In this document: piece by piece, positions 44,328-52,550 of the stretch
Numbering within the stretch: position 1 is the first letter of the stretch
How the letters are laid out: every line of letters begins with the position of its first letter
NCBI GenBank assembly: GCA_903908285.1
Contig: CAIVRH010000028.1
Location: forward strand, 1 to 52,798
Length of the DNA stretch: 52,798 nt
Source: an uncultured candidate division Zixibacteria bacterium
GTDB lineage: Bacteria > Zixibacteria > MSB-5A5 > SM1-73
Direction: 5' to 3'
The notes under the pieces: model-generated
Told to the model about the DNA's origin: nothing
Seen by the model: the letters and a program-made list of their open reading frames with translations, nothing else
The model's database searches: none
Position numbers and translations under genes: made by a program

Positions 44328-44637
44328 TTTCTACTATTACAGCTCATCGAAAAGATACAAAGAAGACATACGACCCCTGGAAGATGACTTTCACAAGATT
44401 CTCCAGGTGGAACCCAAGAGTTTTATTGACAAAGCCAGCGGACAGAGGGAGATTGGCTATATCGCAGAGGAATTTGATGGAATGGGGCTGAACAATTTGG
44501 TGATTTATAACCAGGATGGTCAACCTGACGGTCTTAAATATGAACTGGTTTCTCTTTACCTTTTAGAGCTAGTTAAAGAGATGCAGGCAAAAAATGAGGA
44601 ATTGCAAAAAAGAATCGAGGTATTGGAACGCCGATAA
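44302..44637 (+). CDS. Peptidase-S74 intramolecular chaperone domain, downstream part of the frameshifted surface protein
   Basis: About 110 residues in the frame shifted relative to the repeat protein. SSSKRYKEDIRPLEDDF and the SFIDKASGQREIGYIAEEFD stretch are the S74 endosialidase-type chaperone domain. It trimerises the stalk and then cuts itself off; the serine at the S-K pair of SSSKRYK is the usual cleavage nucleophile. The tail (KEMQAKNEELQKRIEVLERR) is a coiled coil. It has no ribosome binding site of its own. It is best read as the C-terminus of the 42858 gene, which would then be about 592 aa. Confidence 0.82.
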   Translation: MRVNTATGDFYYYSSSKRYKEDIRPLEDDFHKILQVEPKSFIDKASGQREIGYIAEEFDGMGLNNLVIYNQDGQPDGLKYELVSLYLLELVKEMQAKNEELQKRIEVLERR

Positions 44638-44654
44638 TTTTCTAACATTGAGAT

Positions 44655-44724
44655 GTAGAGGAAACCTTCAGGTTTCCAGGTTTGTAGGGCGGGTTGCGAG
44701 CTATTTGGCGAGCTACCCGACAAG
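44655..44724 (+). repeat. Two adjacent GTAG-headed hairpins of different sequence
   Basis: GTAG at 44655 with the perfect stem ggaaacct-tc-aggtttcc (44660-44677). A second unit begins GTAG at 44684 (gtagggcgggttgcgag) and ends gctacccgac near 44720. The second belongs to the REP family around the RAYT gene; the first is a different stem on the same head. Confidence 0.7.
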
Positions 44725-44756
44725 TGTCTTAAAACCAAACTCATTGAATAAGCTAT

Positions 44757-45446
44757 ATGATACCATTGAAAGACGACATACCGTCAGCTCGTTTACCGAT
44801 CGTTACCATAGCTTTGGTTGCGATCAACTGCCTGGTTTATCTGTATCTGAAGTCTTTGGGAGGTGAAGGATACGAAAGCGCATTGTTCCGCTTGGGGACC
44901 ATTCCTTATGAGATCACCCAGGGGGTGGAGCTGAATCCGGGAAACGCATTTCCCGTCCCCCTGACTTTATTTACCGCTATGTTTTTGCACGGCGGGTTCC
45001 TGCACCTGGCGGGAAACATGCTTTATCTTTGGATTTTCGGGGACAATATCGAGGACCGGCTGGGACATGTGAAATTTTTTATCTTCTATATCCTCTCCGG
45101 AATGGCGGCTAGTCTTTTATTTGTGCTCACCAGCCCCCAGTCCCAAATACCTATGGTGGGAGCATCCGGTGCCATTGCCGGGGTGTTGGGGGCGTACATG
45201 ATCACCTTTCCCAAAGCCAGAATATTGACGTTGGTGTTCTTCGGATTTTTCATCCGGGTAACGCCGATACCGGCTCTGTTTCTTTTGGGATTCTGGTTTT
45301 TGTTTCAGCTGCTTTATGCTCTCCCCTCCATTGGCTCGACCTCCAGCGGAGTGGCATTCTTTGCGCATGTGGGGGGTTTTTTGGCAGGGATTGTTTTATT
45401 CAAAATTTTGACTCTTTTTTCGAAGAAAAGATATTATTATGCCTAA
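44757..45446 (+). CDS. Rhomboid-family intramembrane serine protease
   Basis: 229 aa, six or so membrane helices. The catalytic dyad is visible: S137 in GASGAIAGV and H204 in AHVGGF. The helix-2 HGGFLHLAGNMLYLWIFG motif, with HxxxN, is present. It cleaves membrane proteins within the bilayer; the substrate is unknown. It stands between the surface protein and the RAYT gene and looks intact. Confidence 0.94.
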   Translation: MIPLKDDIPSARLPIVTIALVAINCLVYLYLKSLGGEGYESALFRLGTIPYEITQGVELNPGNAFPVPLTLFTAMFLHGGFLHLAGNMLYLWIFGDNIEDRLGHVKFFIFYILSGMAASLLFVLTSPQSQIPMVGASGAIAGVLGAYMITFPKARILTLVFFGFFIRVTPIPALFLLGFWFLFQLLYALPSIGSTSSGVAFFAHVGGFLAGIVLFKILTLFSKKRYYYA

Positions 45447-45474
45447 AATATCTTTCGTTGGTAACGAGATATTT

Positions 45475-45520
45475 GTAGGTCGGGTTGCGATCCCGCCAAA
45501 GCGGGAGAGCTACCCGACAA
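45475..45520 (+). repeat. REP-like hairpin, plus orientation, upstream of the RAYT
   Basis: gtaggtcgggttgcgatccc begins with the GTAG head, and ctacccgac near 45510-45518 closes the outer stem. An inner cccgccaaagcggg hairpin is nested in it. It is the left partner of the inverted copy at 46061-46089. Confidence 0.75.
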
Positions 45521-45542
45521 GCTAATGCTAATTGCATAGAAT

Positions 45543-46052
45543 ATGAATTACAAGCGTTATTATATTCCTGATGCAACTGTATTTATCGTCGGTGTAACCA
45601 GGAATCGAATTCCATACTTTGAGGAGAAACTTAATATTGATCTTTTCAAGGATACCTTAGATAAGACAAAACAAAAATGTCCCTTTGAGCTGATTGCGTT
45701 GGTGATTTTGCCTGATCATTTCCATCTCCTCCTGAAGCAAATCGATTGCACTTTTTCAACCATCATGTTATCATTTAAGAAGCGCTTCACTGATAATTTC
45801 AAAAAACTAAATGTGATTTCAACCAATTTCAATTTCTGGCAAGGGAGATTTTGGGATCACATTATCAGGAATGATGAAGATTTCAAGAAGCATCTGGATT
45901 ATATTCATTATAATCCGGTGAAGCACGGTTTTGTTTTAAAACCTGAAGACTGGAAATATTCAAGCTATCAAAAATGGGTTGAAAGAGGAGTATATACCAT
46001 CGGATGGGGTCATCGGGAAATAGACGATTTAAAAGAGATGAAATTCGAATGA
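45543..46052 (+). CDS. REP-associated tyrosine transposase (RAYT, Y1/IS200-like)
   Basis: 169-aa single-strand HUH nuclease. PDHFHLLLK carries the HUH metal pair (H59, H61). The catalytic tyrosine is likely Y120 in LDYIHYNPVKHG, a segment typical of RAYTs. FWQGRFWDHIIRNDEDF is the family's middle motif. It is a domesticated relative of IS200/IS605 TnpA, thought to mobilise REP hairpins. Inverted GTAG-headed REPs flank it at 45475-45520 and 46061-46089, which supports the assignment. Base composition is more AT-rich than the neighbouring genes. Confidence 0.93.
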   Translation: MNYKRYYIPDATVFIVGVTRNRIPYFEEKLNIDLFKDTLDKTKQKCPFELIALVILPDHFHLLLKQIDCTFSTIMLSFKKRFTDNFKKLNVISTNFNFWQGRFWDHIIRNDEDFKKHLDYIHYNPVKHGFVLKPEDWKYSSYQKWVERGVYTIGWGHREIDDLKEMKFE

Positions 46053-46060
46053 AATATTTT

Positions 46061-46089
46061 GTCGGGCAACCTTCGGTAGCCCGACCTAC
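46061..46089 (-). repeat. REP-like hairpin, minus orientation, downstream of the RAYT
   Basis: Minus strand: gtaggtcgggctaccgaagg, then ttgcccgac. The stem gtcgggc/gcccgac is capped by a short loop. The sequence is repeated almost exactly at 48799-48827 and, with one change, at 48925-48953. Confidence 0.8.
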
Positions 46090-46129
46090 AAAACTTGAGG
46101 ACATATCGATAAGGAGATAGAATTAAGGT

Positions 46130-47830
46130 ATGAATATTTGGTCTTGGATAATTCCTTTTACAGTTGGTGTGGCTGTGATTTTATTTACTGGGTGGATAAA
46201 ACGAAGAGCTGTCCTTTCCTCCATCAAGTGGTTTTGTTCTAAACTCATAAAGTTCTTCAAGAAAAAATACATCTACATTCCAATACTTTTTTTGCTTTTG
46301 CTATTTTTTGTATATAAACTCTGCTTGCAGAATATTTTTTTCCCACAAAATAAGCTTATTGTTGCCCTTACTAACTTTCACCTGGTCAGCGGTGCAGAGA
46401 CAACAGACAACAATGCTTTAATTTCACACCTTCAGGATTCCCTGAAGGTATACAAAGATGATATTGAGCTGATAGATTCAGTTTATCCTGAAGTTAGAGA
46501 TAGCACCCAAGCACGGGAGTTGGGTGAAAAAGTAAAAGCTCATATTGTGATTTGGGGTTCGATTGAGAGAACCTCTAAAGAGGCGGAGATAATACCTCAC
46601 ATCACTATTATCCAACCACTGGGTAAGGTAAAATTGGAACAAAAACAGCCAGACCCCATTACAAATATCTCTATAGCAGAATTGGAACAGATCGAATTTA
46701 GGAAGAGAAAGGCAAAGGAAATTACAGATGTTGTTCTTTCTATTTTGGGTTTAGCAAAATACCGAATAGAAGAATTTGAGGAAAGCATAGAGATTCTCGA
46801 TAAAATTCAGAACAAAAATGCAGAGATTTTTTTCTCTATCGGGAATAGTTATATGTTTCTACCAAAGCCTTGTTTCTTAAGAGGTGTAGCTTTAGGCGAT
46901 TCAGAACGATACGAGATGGCTATAGAGATCTATAAAAAGGGGTTACAACTAAAACCAGATTTAGCAGAAGCACATAACAATTTAGGAGGGGCTTTTAATG
47001 AATTGAAAAGATATCCAGAGGCCGAGCAAGAATTTAGAGAGACATCCCGAATCGACCCTGATTTTGCCACTGCGCACAACAATCTTGGATCTCTGCTTTT
47101 TAATTTAAAAAGATATGAGGAGGCGGAAAAGGAATTCAGGGAGCAATTGCGGGTAAATCCAGATTCTGCCATAGGGCATTACAATCTAGGGGTTTTCCTT
47201 TCACAATTTAAAAGAGATGACGAGGCTGAAAAAGAATATAAGGAGGCATTGCGAATAAGCCCGAATTTTGCCTGGGCACATAACAATTTAGGTGAGTTGT
47301 TTAAAACATCAAAAAGATACATAGAGGCAGAGAAAGAATACAGGAAAGCATTAAATATTAATCCAGATTTTATTGAGGCACATAACAATCTGGGGGCTTT
47401 GCTGTATATATTGAAAAGGTACAAAGAAGCAGAAATAGAATATACAAAGGGAATTAAGATAGATCCGAATTTTGCATTAGTACACAACAATTTGGGGAAA
47501 TTGTTTAAAGAACAAGAGAGATACCCCGAGTCGGAAGAAGAATATAGAGAGGCATTACGGATCGATCCGGAATTTGCCTTAGCGCATTACAATCTGGGGT
47601 TTTTGCTTTTAGAATTAAAACGATATGAAGAATCAGAAAAAGAATATATAGAATCATTGCGGATTAATCCTGATTTTCCTGATGCTCATGGCTGTTATGG
47701 AATATTACTAAAACTTTTAAATCGAAAAGATGAAGCTAAAAAGGAGTTTGAGATAACCCGTGATCTTTTTAGAAAACAGGGAAAAGAAGAGGATGCCAAA
47801 GTAGCCGAAGGATTTTTGAAGGAATTGTAA
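46130..47830 (+). CDS. Membrane-anchored TPR protein
   Basis: 566 aa. Two membrane segments (about 5-22 and 47-65) precede a globular segment (70-165: LIVALTNFHLVSG, then KVKAHIVIWGSIERTSKEAEI) that resembles TolB-N/CsgG-like nucleotide-free domains. From about 255 on there are eight TPRs of 34 residues with the AHNNLGxxxxxxKRYxEAExEYxEALRIxPxF consensus. It is probably a scaffold at the membrane; the partner is unknown. It is flanked by REP-like hairpins. Confidence 0.85.
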   Translation: MNIWSWIIPFTVGVAVILFTGWIKRRAVLSSIKWFCSKLIKFFKKKYIYIPILFLLLLFFVYKLCLQNIFFPQNKLIVALTNFHLVSGAETTDNNALISHLQDSLKVYKDDIELIDSVYPEVRDSTQARELGEKVKAHIVIWGSIERTSKEAEIIPHITIIQPLGKVKLEQKQPDPITNISIAELEQIEFRKRKAKEITDVVLSILGLAKYRIEEFEESIEILDKIQNKNAEIFFSIGNSYMFLPKPCFLRGVALGDSERYEMAIEIYKKGLQLKPDLAEAHNNLGGAFNELKRYPEAEQEFRETSRIDPDFATAHNNLGSLLFNLKRYEEAEKEFREQLRVNPDSAIGHYNLGVFLSQFKRDDEAEKEYKEALRISPNFAWAHNNLGELFKTSKRYIEAEKEYRKALNINPDFIEAHNNLGALLYILKRYKEAEIEYTKGIKIDPNFALVHNNLGKLFKEQERYPESEEEYREALRIDPEFALAHYNLGFLLLELKRYEESEKEYIESLRINPDFPDAHGCYGILLKLLNRKDEAKKEFEITRDLFRKQGKEEDAKVAEGFLKEL

Positions 47831-47843
47831 GGTTTCTACCTTC

Positions 47844-47871
47844 TCGTCACGGACGAAGGCGTCCGTGACGA
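47844..47871. repeat. Perfect 11-bp hairpin after the TPR gene
   Basis: tcgtcacggac, a 6-base loop and gtccgtgacga form a perfect 11-bp stem 13 bases after the TPR stop. No T-run follows. It looks like a dispersed palindrome; a termination role is possible. Confidence 0.6.
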
Positions 47872-47884
47872 ACGTGAGATTATA

Positions 47885-48790
47885 ATGGAAATTATGAATC
47901 GCGAAGAATATAACAAGAAAATTGAAGAGCTGTTCAAAAGCAGAGATTGCTTCAGTAAGGAAATTTGTGGACCTGAGAGAGTTAAGCTAGTAGATGGTAG
48001 CTTCTTCCCTCCACCTTACACTCACGTCGGGTCAAAATATCCAGAGGTTAAGCTCAAGATATTTGCCTTAGCAGTTAATCAGAATCTCTCAAAAGTGAGA
48101 CCCCCTGACTTCGATACTGCTCGAGATTCTCTCCGTTATCCTCAACCCTGGTATGGCCCATTAGAGAACATTGAGAGAATCTCCCAAATTATTTTCAAAT
48201 CATTAAGGAACCAAGAAATCGAAGATAGTAGAATCAGAGAATTTATCTCTTTCTCCAATTTTGTTAAGTGTTCAACTTATCTAGAATACGGTCATCCCAC
48301 TGTTGAAATGGTTAACAACTGTTTAGAGTTTACATTAGGAGAAATAGAGATTCTCAATCCTGATTTAATTATATGCATGGGTGCAATACCCTTTGATGGA
48401 ATATGGTTTGGAATAATAAATAAGTATACAAGATCATTGAAACCTCAAGATTATGATTTTTTCTCTTTCAGATTCTATATGGGTGGAAGAGAAGTAAAAG
48501 TTATTAGAGTGTATCATTATGGTGATATGAGAACATTGAATCTAATTGAAAAAGATACAGAAAAATATAGTTCCGGTGAAATAGCTAAACCCAAATTTAC
48601 TTTACTAAATAAATTCTTTGAGAAAGCTTTTGGAAGAGAAGTCTCTCCAAAAGAATATTATGGTAAGCTTAAGGAACAGGAAAGCGAAATAAATGAATAT
48701 TATAAATATAGGGAGGGAGATCAACACAAACTTCCATTGTTGGCAAAGTTCATTATTCGCGAGTTGGTGAAAAATGCTTTGAAGGAATGA
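47885..48790 (+). CDS. Uracil-DNA-glycosylase-superfamily-like protein (uncertain)
   Basis: 301 aa, no signal peptide. LKIFALAVNQNLSKVRPPDF near residue 55 and SFSNFVKCSTYLEYGHP followed by CLEFTLGEIEILNPDLIICMGAIPF resemble the two core blocks of UDG-superfamily folds. The second is close to the strand preceding the catalytic-pocket loop, with a cysteine before the ELxxLxPxLIIxLG-like strand. The typical GEAPG motif is not obvious, so catalysis may differ. A helix-rich C-terminus is unassigned. It is flanked by REP hairpins and lies upstream of dnaE. The match is distant. Confidence 0.6.
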   Translation: MEIMNREEYNKKIEELFKSRDCFSKEICGPERVKLVDGSFFPPPYTHVGSKYPEVKLKIFALAVNQNLSKVRPPDFDTARDSLRYPQPWYGPLENIERISQIIFKSLRNQEIEDSRIREFISFSNFVKCSTYLEYGHPTVEMVNNCLEFTLGEIEILNPDLIICMGAIPFDGIWFGIINKYTRSLKPQDYDFFSFRFYMGGREVKVIRVYHYGDMRTLNLIEKDTEKYSSGEIAKPKFTLLNKFFEKAFGREVSPKEYYGKLKEQESEINEYYKYREGDQHKLPLLAKFIIRELVKNALKE

Positions 48791-48798
48791 AATATCTT

Positions 48799-48827
48799 GT
48801 CGGGCAACCTTCGGTAGCCCGACCTAC
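48799..48827 (-). repeat. REP-like hairpin
   Basis: Near-identical to 46061-46089 on the minus strand. It is followed by a truncated echo of the dnaE 5' end (48839-48860). Confidence 0.75.
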
Positions 48828-48838
48828 TTCTGATTCGA

Positions 48839-48860
48839 TCATCTTTACGTTCATACCCAG
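48839..48860 (+). pseudogene. Fragment duplicated from the dnaE 5' end
   Basis: tcatctttacgttcataccc plus ag matches dnaE codons at 48979-49000 in 20 of 22 bases. Both copies lie the same way downstream of an almost identical REP hairpin. The piece is too short to code. It records a small tandem duplication. Confidence 0.6.
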
Positions 48861-48861
48861 A

Positions 48862-48896
48862 GTAGGTCGGGTTTTCCCCGCAGGGGAATACCCGAC
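48862..48896 (+). repeat. REP-like hairpin, plus orientation
   Basis: gtaggtcgggttttccccgc then aggggaatacccgac. The outer gtcggg/cccgac stem contains an inner ttcccc-gca-gggga hairpin. Confidence 0.7.
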
Positions 48897-48924
48897 ATAA
48901 AAAGAATGGCAACAACAATATTCT

Positions 48925-48953
48925 GTCGGGCAACCTACGGTAGCCCGACCTAC
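48925..48953 (-). repeat. REP-like hairpin 5 bases upstream of the dnaE start
   Basis: Same unit as 46061-46089 with one loop substitution. It ends at 48953 and the dnaE ATG begins at 48959, so the hairpin overlaps the place where a ribosome binding site should be. Confidence 0.75.
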
Positions 48954-48958
48954 AAGAT

Positions 48959-51900
48959 ATGAAACACGCAGATTTTGTTCATCTACACGTTCATACCCAG
49001 TATAGCCTGCTGGACGGAGCCATCAAGCTGGATGATTTGATGGCCCAGGCAGAGGAATTCAAGCTCCCCGCCCTGGCTATCACCGATCACGGGAACATGT
49101 TCGGGGTCATCGCCTTCTACAAAAAATGCATGGCTTCCGGGATCAAACCCATCATCGGCTGTGAGATGTATGTGGCTCCTTTAGACCGCAGGAAAAAGGA
49201 GCCGGTAAAAGGACTTCCGGATTCCGGTTATCATCTTCTTCTTTTGGTCAAAAATCACGCCGGATACAAGAATTTGATGAAGCTCTCCAGCATCGGATAT
49301 CTGGAAGGTTTCTATCACAAGCCGCGCATCGATAAAGAAGCGCTAAGGGAACATAACGAGGGACTGTTCGGGCTTTCCAGTTGCCTGCATGGAGAGATCC
49401 CCAGTCTCCTACTGGAGGGAAAATACCAAAAAGCCAAAGAGGTGACCGAAGAATACAAAAGCATATTAGGGGAGGGAAATTTCTTCTTTGAGATTCAAAA
49501 TCACCAGATCGACGAGGAGAAAAAGGTTCTGCCTCTTTTGGTGAAGCTGGCTGGGGAGATGAAGGTGGGGCTGGTGGCGACCAACGATTGCCATTACTTA
49601 AAGAAAGAGCACGCCCTGGCGCATGACGCTCTTTTGTGCATTCAAACCGGCAAGAAATTAACCGATACCGACCGGATGAAATTTGCCAATGACCAGCTCT
49701 ATTTCAAATCCCCCGAGGAGATGAAAGCCCTTTTCGCCGATTACCCTTCAGCCATAGAGAACACTTTACGCATTGCCGAACAGTGCAATCTCGATTTGGA
49801 GTTTGGCAAAACTCACCTTCCCGAATTCCCCTTGCCCCCCGGATATGATAATTTGGACTCCTATCTGGATTTCTTGTCGCGAAAGGGTTTGGCCCAAAGA
49901 TATTCCAAAGTAACGCCGGGGTTGGAAGAGAGGCTGGAATATGAGCTTAAAGTGATCAGGCAGATGGGATTTGCCGGATATTTCCTCATCGTCAAGGACT
50001 TCATCGACTATGCCAGGAACAAGGGTATCCGGGTGGGTCCGGGTAGGGGGTCGGTGGGGGGGAGCCTGGTGGCCTTTTGCCTTGGAATCACCAACATGGA
50101 TCCCATCAAGTACGGACTTCTGTTCGAGAGATTTCTCAACCCGGAGAGAATCTCCCTTCCGGATATCGACATAGATTTCTCGGACCGGGAGCGGGACAAG
50201 ATCATTCATTATGTCATAAACAAGTATGGGGAAAACAATGTCTCCCAGATCATCACCTTCGGGACCATGGCCGCCCGGGCAGTGATAAGGGATGTGGGCC
50301 GGGTTTTGGATCTGACTTATTCGGATGTCGACCGGATCGCCAAAATGATCCCCTGGCTGCCGGACATGAACTTAAAGACCGCCATCGAACAGAGCTCCGA
50401 GCTTCGCACCATGATTAAAAGCGATCCCCGGCTGGAAAAGCTTTTCTCTTATTCGGAGATACTGGAGGGCTTGTGCCGGCATGCCTCCACCCATGCCGCC
50501 GGTGTGGTGATCGCGCCCAAGGCGTTGACCGAATACGTTCCGCTCTATAGAGGAAGCAAGGGGGAGACCACCACCCAGTACGACATGCAGGGAATCGAGG
50601 AGATCGGGCTTTTGAAGATGGACTTTCTGGGTCTCCGCACCCTTACCGTCATCGACGATACCCTGCAAACTCTAAGAGAGGATCAGAATATCGTGCTGGA
50701 CATCGATTCGGTTCCTCTGGATGACAAAAAGACCTACCAGCTTTTCGCCAACGGGGAGACGGTGGGAATTTTTCAGTTTGAAAGCTCCGGTATGAGGGAT
50801 TATCTCTCCAAACTCGGTCCGGAAAGTCTGGAGGAATTGATTGCCATGAATGCCCTTTACCGTCCCGGTCCTTTGGACAGCAAGATGACGGATGAATATA
50901 TCGACCGGAAAAGAGGTTTAAAACCGATCGCCTTCGAGCATCCTTTGCTGGAGCCGATCCTCAAAAGTACGCACGGTGTGATCGTGTATCAGGAACAGGT
51001 ATTGAAGATCGCCAGCGACTTGGGCGGATACAGTCTGGGAAAAGCGGATATCTTGAGAAAGGCGATGGGAAAGAAAAAGGCCGAGCTGATGGTTCAGCAG
51101 CGGGATGAGTTCAAAAAAGGGGCTAAAGCCAACGGGATAAAATCGGAGGTGGCGGATAAGATATTCGATCTGATGGCGACCTTTGGACGATATGGTTTCA
51201 ACAAGGCACATTCTGCGGGATATGCTTATTTGGCTTATCAAACCGCTTATCTTAAGGTTCATTATCCGGTGCAGTTCATGGCTGCCACCATGACCTCCGA
51301 GATCGGCAACACCGACCGGATAGTAACCCTGATAGACGAATGCAAGCGGATGGGCACCGAGGTTCTGCCGCCGGACGTGAACCATAGCGTGGGGAAATTC
51401 AAGGTGGTGGGGGAAAAGATCAGATTCGGTCTGGAGGCGGTGAAGAATGTGGGGCGTGGGGCCATCGAAGCCATTGTGGAAGCCAGGGAACGAGTAGGAA
51501 AATTCAAAACCTTATTTGAGTTTTGCTCCGAAGTAGACTTGGGCTCTGCCAATAAGCGGATGATCGAAAGTTTGATACAAGCCGGTGCCTTTGATTCGGT
51601 CTCCAAACACCGCTCACAGCTTATGGCTTCATTGGATCTGGCTATGAGTTACGGGCAGACTCTGCAGGAGGATAGAAAGAGCGGGCAAACCTCATTATTC
51701 GATGTCGATGGAGAGACGAAAACCCTTCCCGTTCCCAAAATGTTTGAGGTGCCGGAATGGCCCATCAGCGAGATCTTGTCCAAGGAAAAGGAAATGCTCG
51801 GATTCTATGTTTCCGGTCACCCGTTGACCAAATACCAGGAGGAGTTGAACACTTTCGTTACCCGGAACACTCAAAGTCTGGAGGAAGCCCGGGATGGGGA

Positions 51901-52399
51901 GGAAGTTTACATCGGCGGTGTGATCACGCATGTGAAGACCAACATCGACCGCAAGAAAAAGCAGATGGCTTTTATTACTCTGGAAGATTTTGTGGGGACG
52001 GTGGAGACGGTGGTCTTCTCCGACTGTTATGAAAAGAATCGCCGCATCATCCGATCCGATTCCATGGTTTTGGTCAAGGGACGCGCTTCCACCAAGGAGG
52101 GGGAAAAACCCAAGATAGTGGCATCGGACATCCTGAGCTTGAGCAAAGCTTACTCGGAACTGAAACCCCCGCTTCACCTTCTGCTATTCTCCACCGGCGC
52201 CAGTCAAGACAATATTGTATCGGAGCTGAAGGATATCCTCTCCAAACATCCGGGTAATTCCACGGTGATTCTGCACGTGAGAGCGGATGAGCAGGAATTG
52301 AAGATGAAGCTGAATAATCCGGTGGATATCTCCAAGGAGCTTTTGCATAAGCTGAAGAATTTGGTTGGAGAAAAGAATGTGTATTTGAATAAGAATTGA
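48959..52399 (+). CDS. dnaE: DNA polymerase III alpha subunit (DnaE type)
   Basis: Replicative DNA polymerase, C-family, 1146 aa. The N-terminal PHP domain begins FVHLHVHTQYSLLDG. The palm acidic residues lie in ISLPDIDIDFSDRERDK. YGFNKAHSAGYAYLAYQTAYLK is the thumb/fingers motif, and the C-terminal OB-fold region has VYIGGVITHVKT. All parts are present and full length. The ATG at 48959 fixes the start; no Shine-Dalgarno is apparent, because a REP hairpin abuts it. Upstream is a short fragment that duplicates its 5' end. Confidence 0.97.
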   Translation: MKHADFVHLHVHTQYSLLDGAIKLDDLMAQAEEFKLPALAITDHGNMFGVIAFYKKCMASGIKPIIGCEMYVAPLDRRKKEPVKGLPDSGYHLLLLVKNHAGYKNLMKLSSIGYLEGFYHKPRIDKEALREHNEGLFGLSSCLHGEIPSLLLEGKYQKAKEVTEEYKSILGEGNFFFEIQNHQIDEEKKVLPLLVKLAGEMKVGLVATNDCHYLKKEHALAHDALLCIQTGKKLTDTDRMKFANDQLYFKSPEEMKALFADYPSAIENTLRIAEQCNLDLEFGKTHLPEFPLPPGYDNLDSYLDFLSRKGLAQRYSKVTPGLEERLEYELKVIRQMGFAGYFLIVKDFIDYARNKGIRVGPGRGSVGGSLVAFCLGITNMDPIKYGLLFERFLNPERISLPDIDIDFSDRERDKIIHYVINKYGENNVSQIITFGTMAARAVIRDVGRVLDLTYSDVDRIAKMIPWLPDMNLKTAIEQSSELRTMIKSDPRLEKLFSYSEILEGLCRHASTHAAGVVIAPKALTEYVPLYRGSKGETTTQYDMQGIEEIGLLKMDFLGLRTLTVIDDTLQTLREDQNIVLDIDSVPLDDKKTYQLFANGETVGIFQFESSGMRDYLSKLGPESLEELIAMNALYRPGPLDSKMTDEYIDRKRGLKPIAFEHPLLEPILKSTHGVIVYQEQVLKIASDLGGYSLGKADILRKAMGKKKAELMVQQRDEFKKGAKANGIKSEVADKIFDLMATFGRYGFNKAHSAGYAYLAYQTAYLKVHYPVQFMAATMTSEIGNTDRIVTLIDECKRMGTEVLPPDVNHSVGKFKVVGEKIRFGLEAVKNVGRGAIEAIVEARERVGKFKTLFEFCSEVDLGSANKRMIESLIQAGAFDSVSKHRSQLMASLDLAMSYGQTLQEDRKSGQTSLFDVDGETKTLPVPKMFEVPEWPISEILSKEKEMLGFYVSGHPLTKYQEELNTFVTRNTQSLEEARDGEEVYIGGVITHVKTNIDRKKKQMAFITLEDFVGTVETVVFSDCYEKNRRIIRSDSMVLVKGRASTKEGEKPKIVASDILSLSKAYSELKPPLHLLLFSTGASQDNIVSELKDILSKHPGNSTVILHVRADEQELKMKLNNPVDISKELLHKLKNLVGEKNVYLNKN

Positions 52400-52403
52400 A
52401 TTC

Positions 52404-52550
52404 GTAGGGGTCGCATTCATGCAACCCGATTTAATCTGTAGCGGTCGCACGGACGTGCCCCCAGACGGGAGCGTCCGCTCGTCTGGGCATTCATGCGACC
52501 CAATCGGATCAGAGAATTGGCTTTGTCGTAGGACGGGCACCCTGCCCGTC
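52404..52550 (+). repeat. Cluster of GTAG-headed hairpins after dnaE
   Basis: Three GTAG heads are seen at 52404 (gtaggggtcgcattcatg), 52438 (gtagcggtcgcacggacg) and 52528 (gtaggacgggca-ccc-tgcccgtc, a perfect 8-bp stem). Between the second and third lies cccagacg/cgtctggg (52460-52487). The first and second units end in sequences that echo each other (gcattcatgcgaccc). This is a nested palindrome cluster. Confidence 0.7.
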
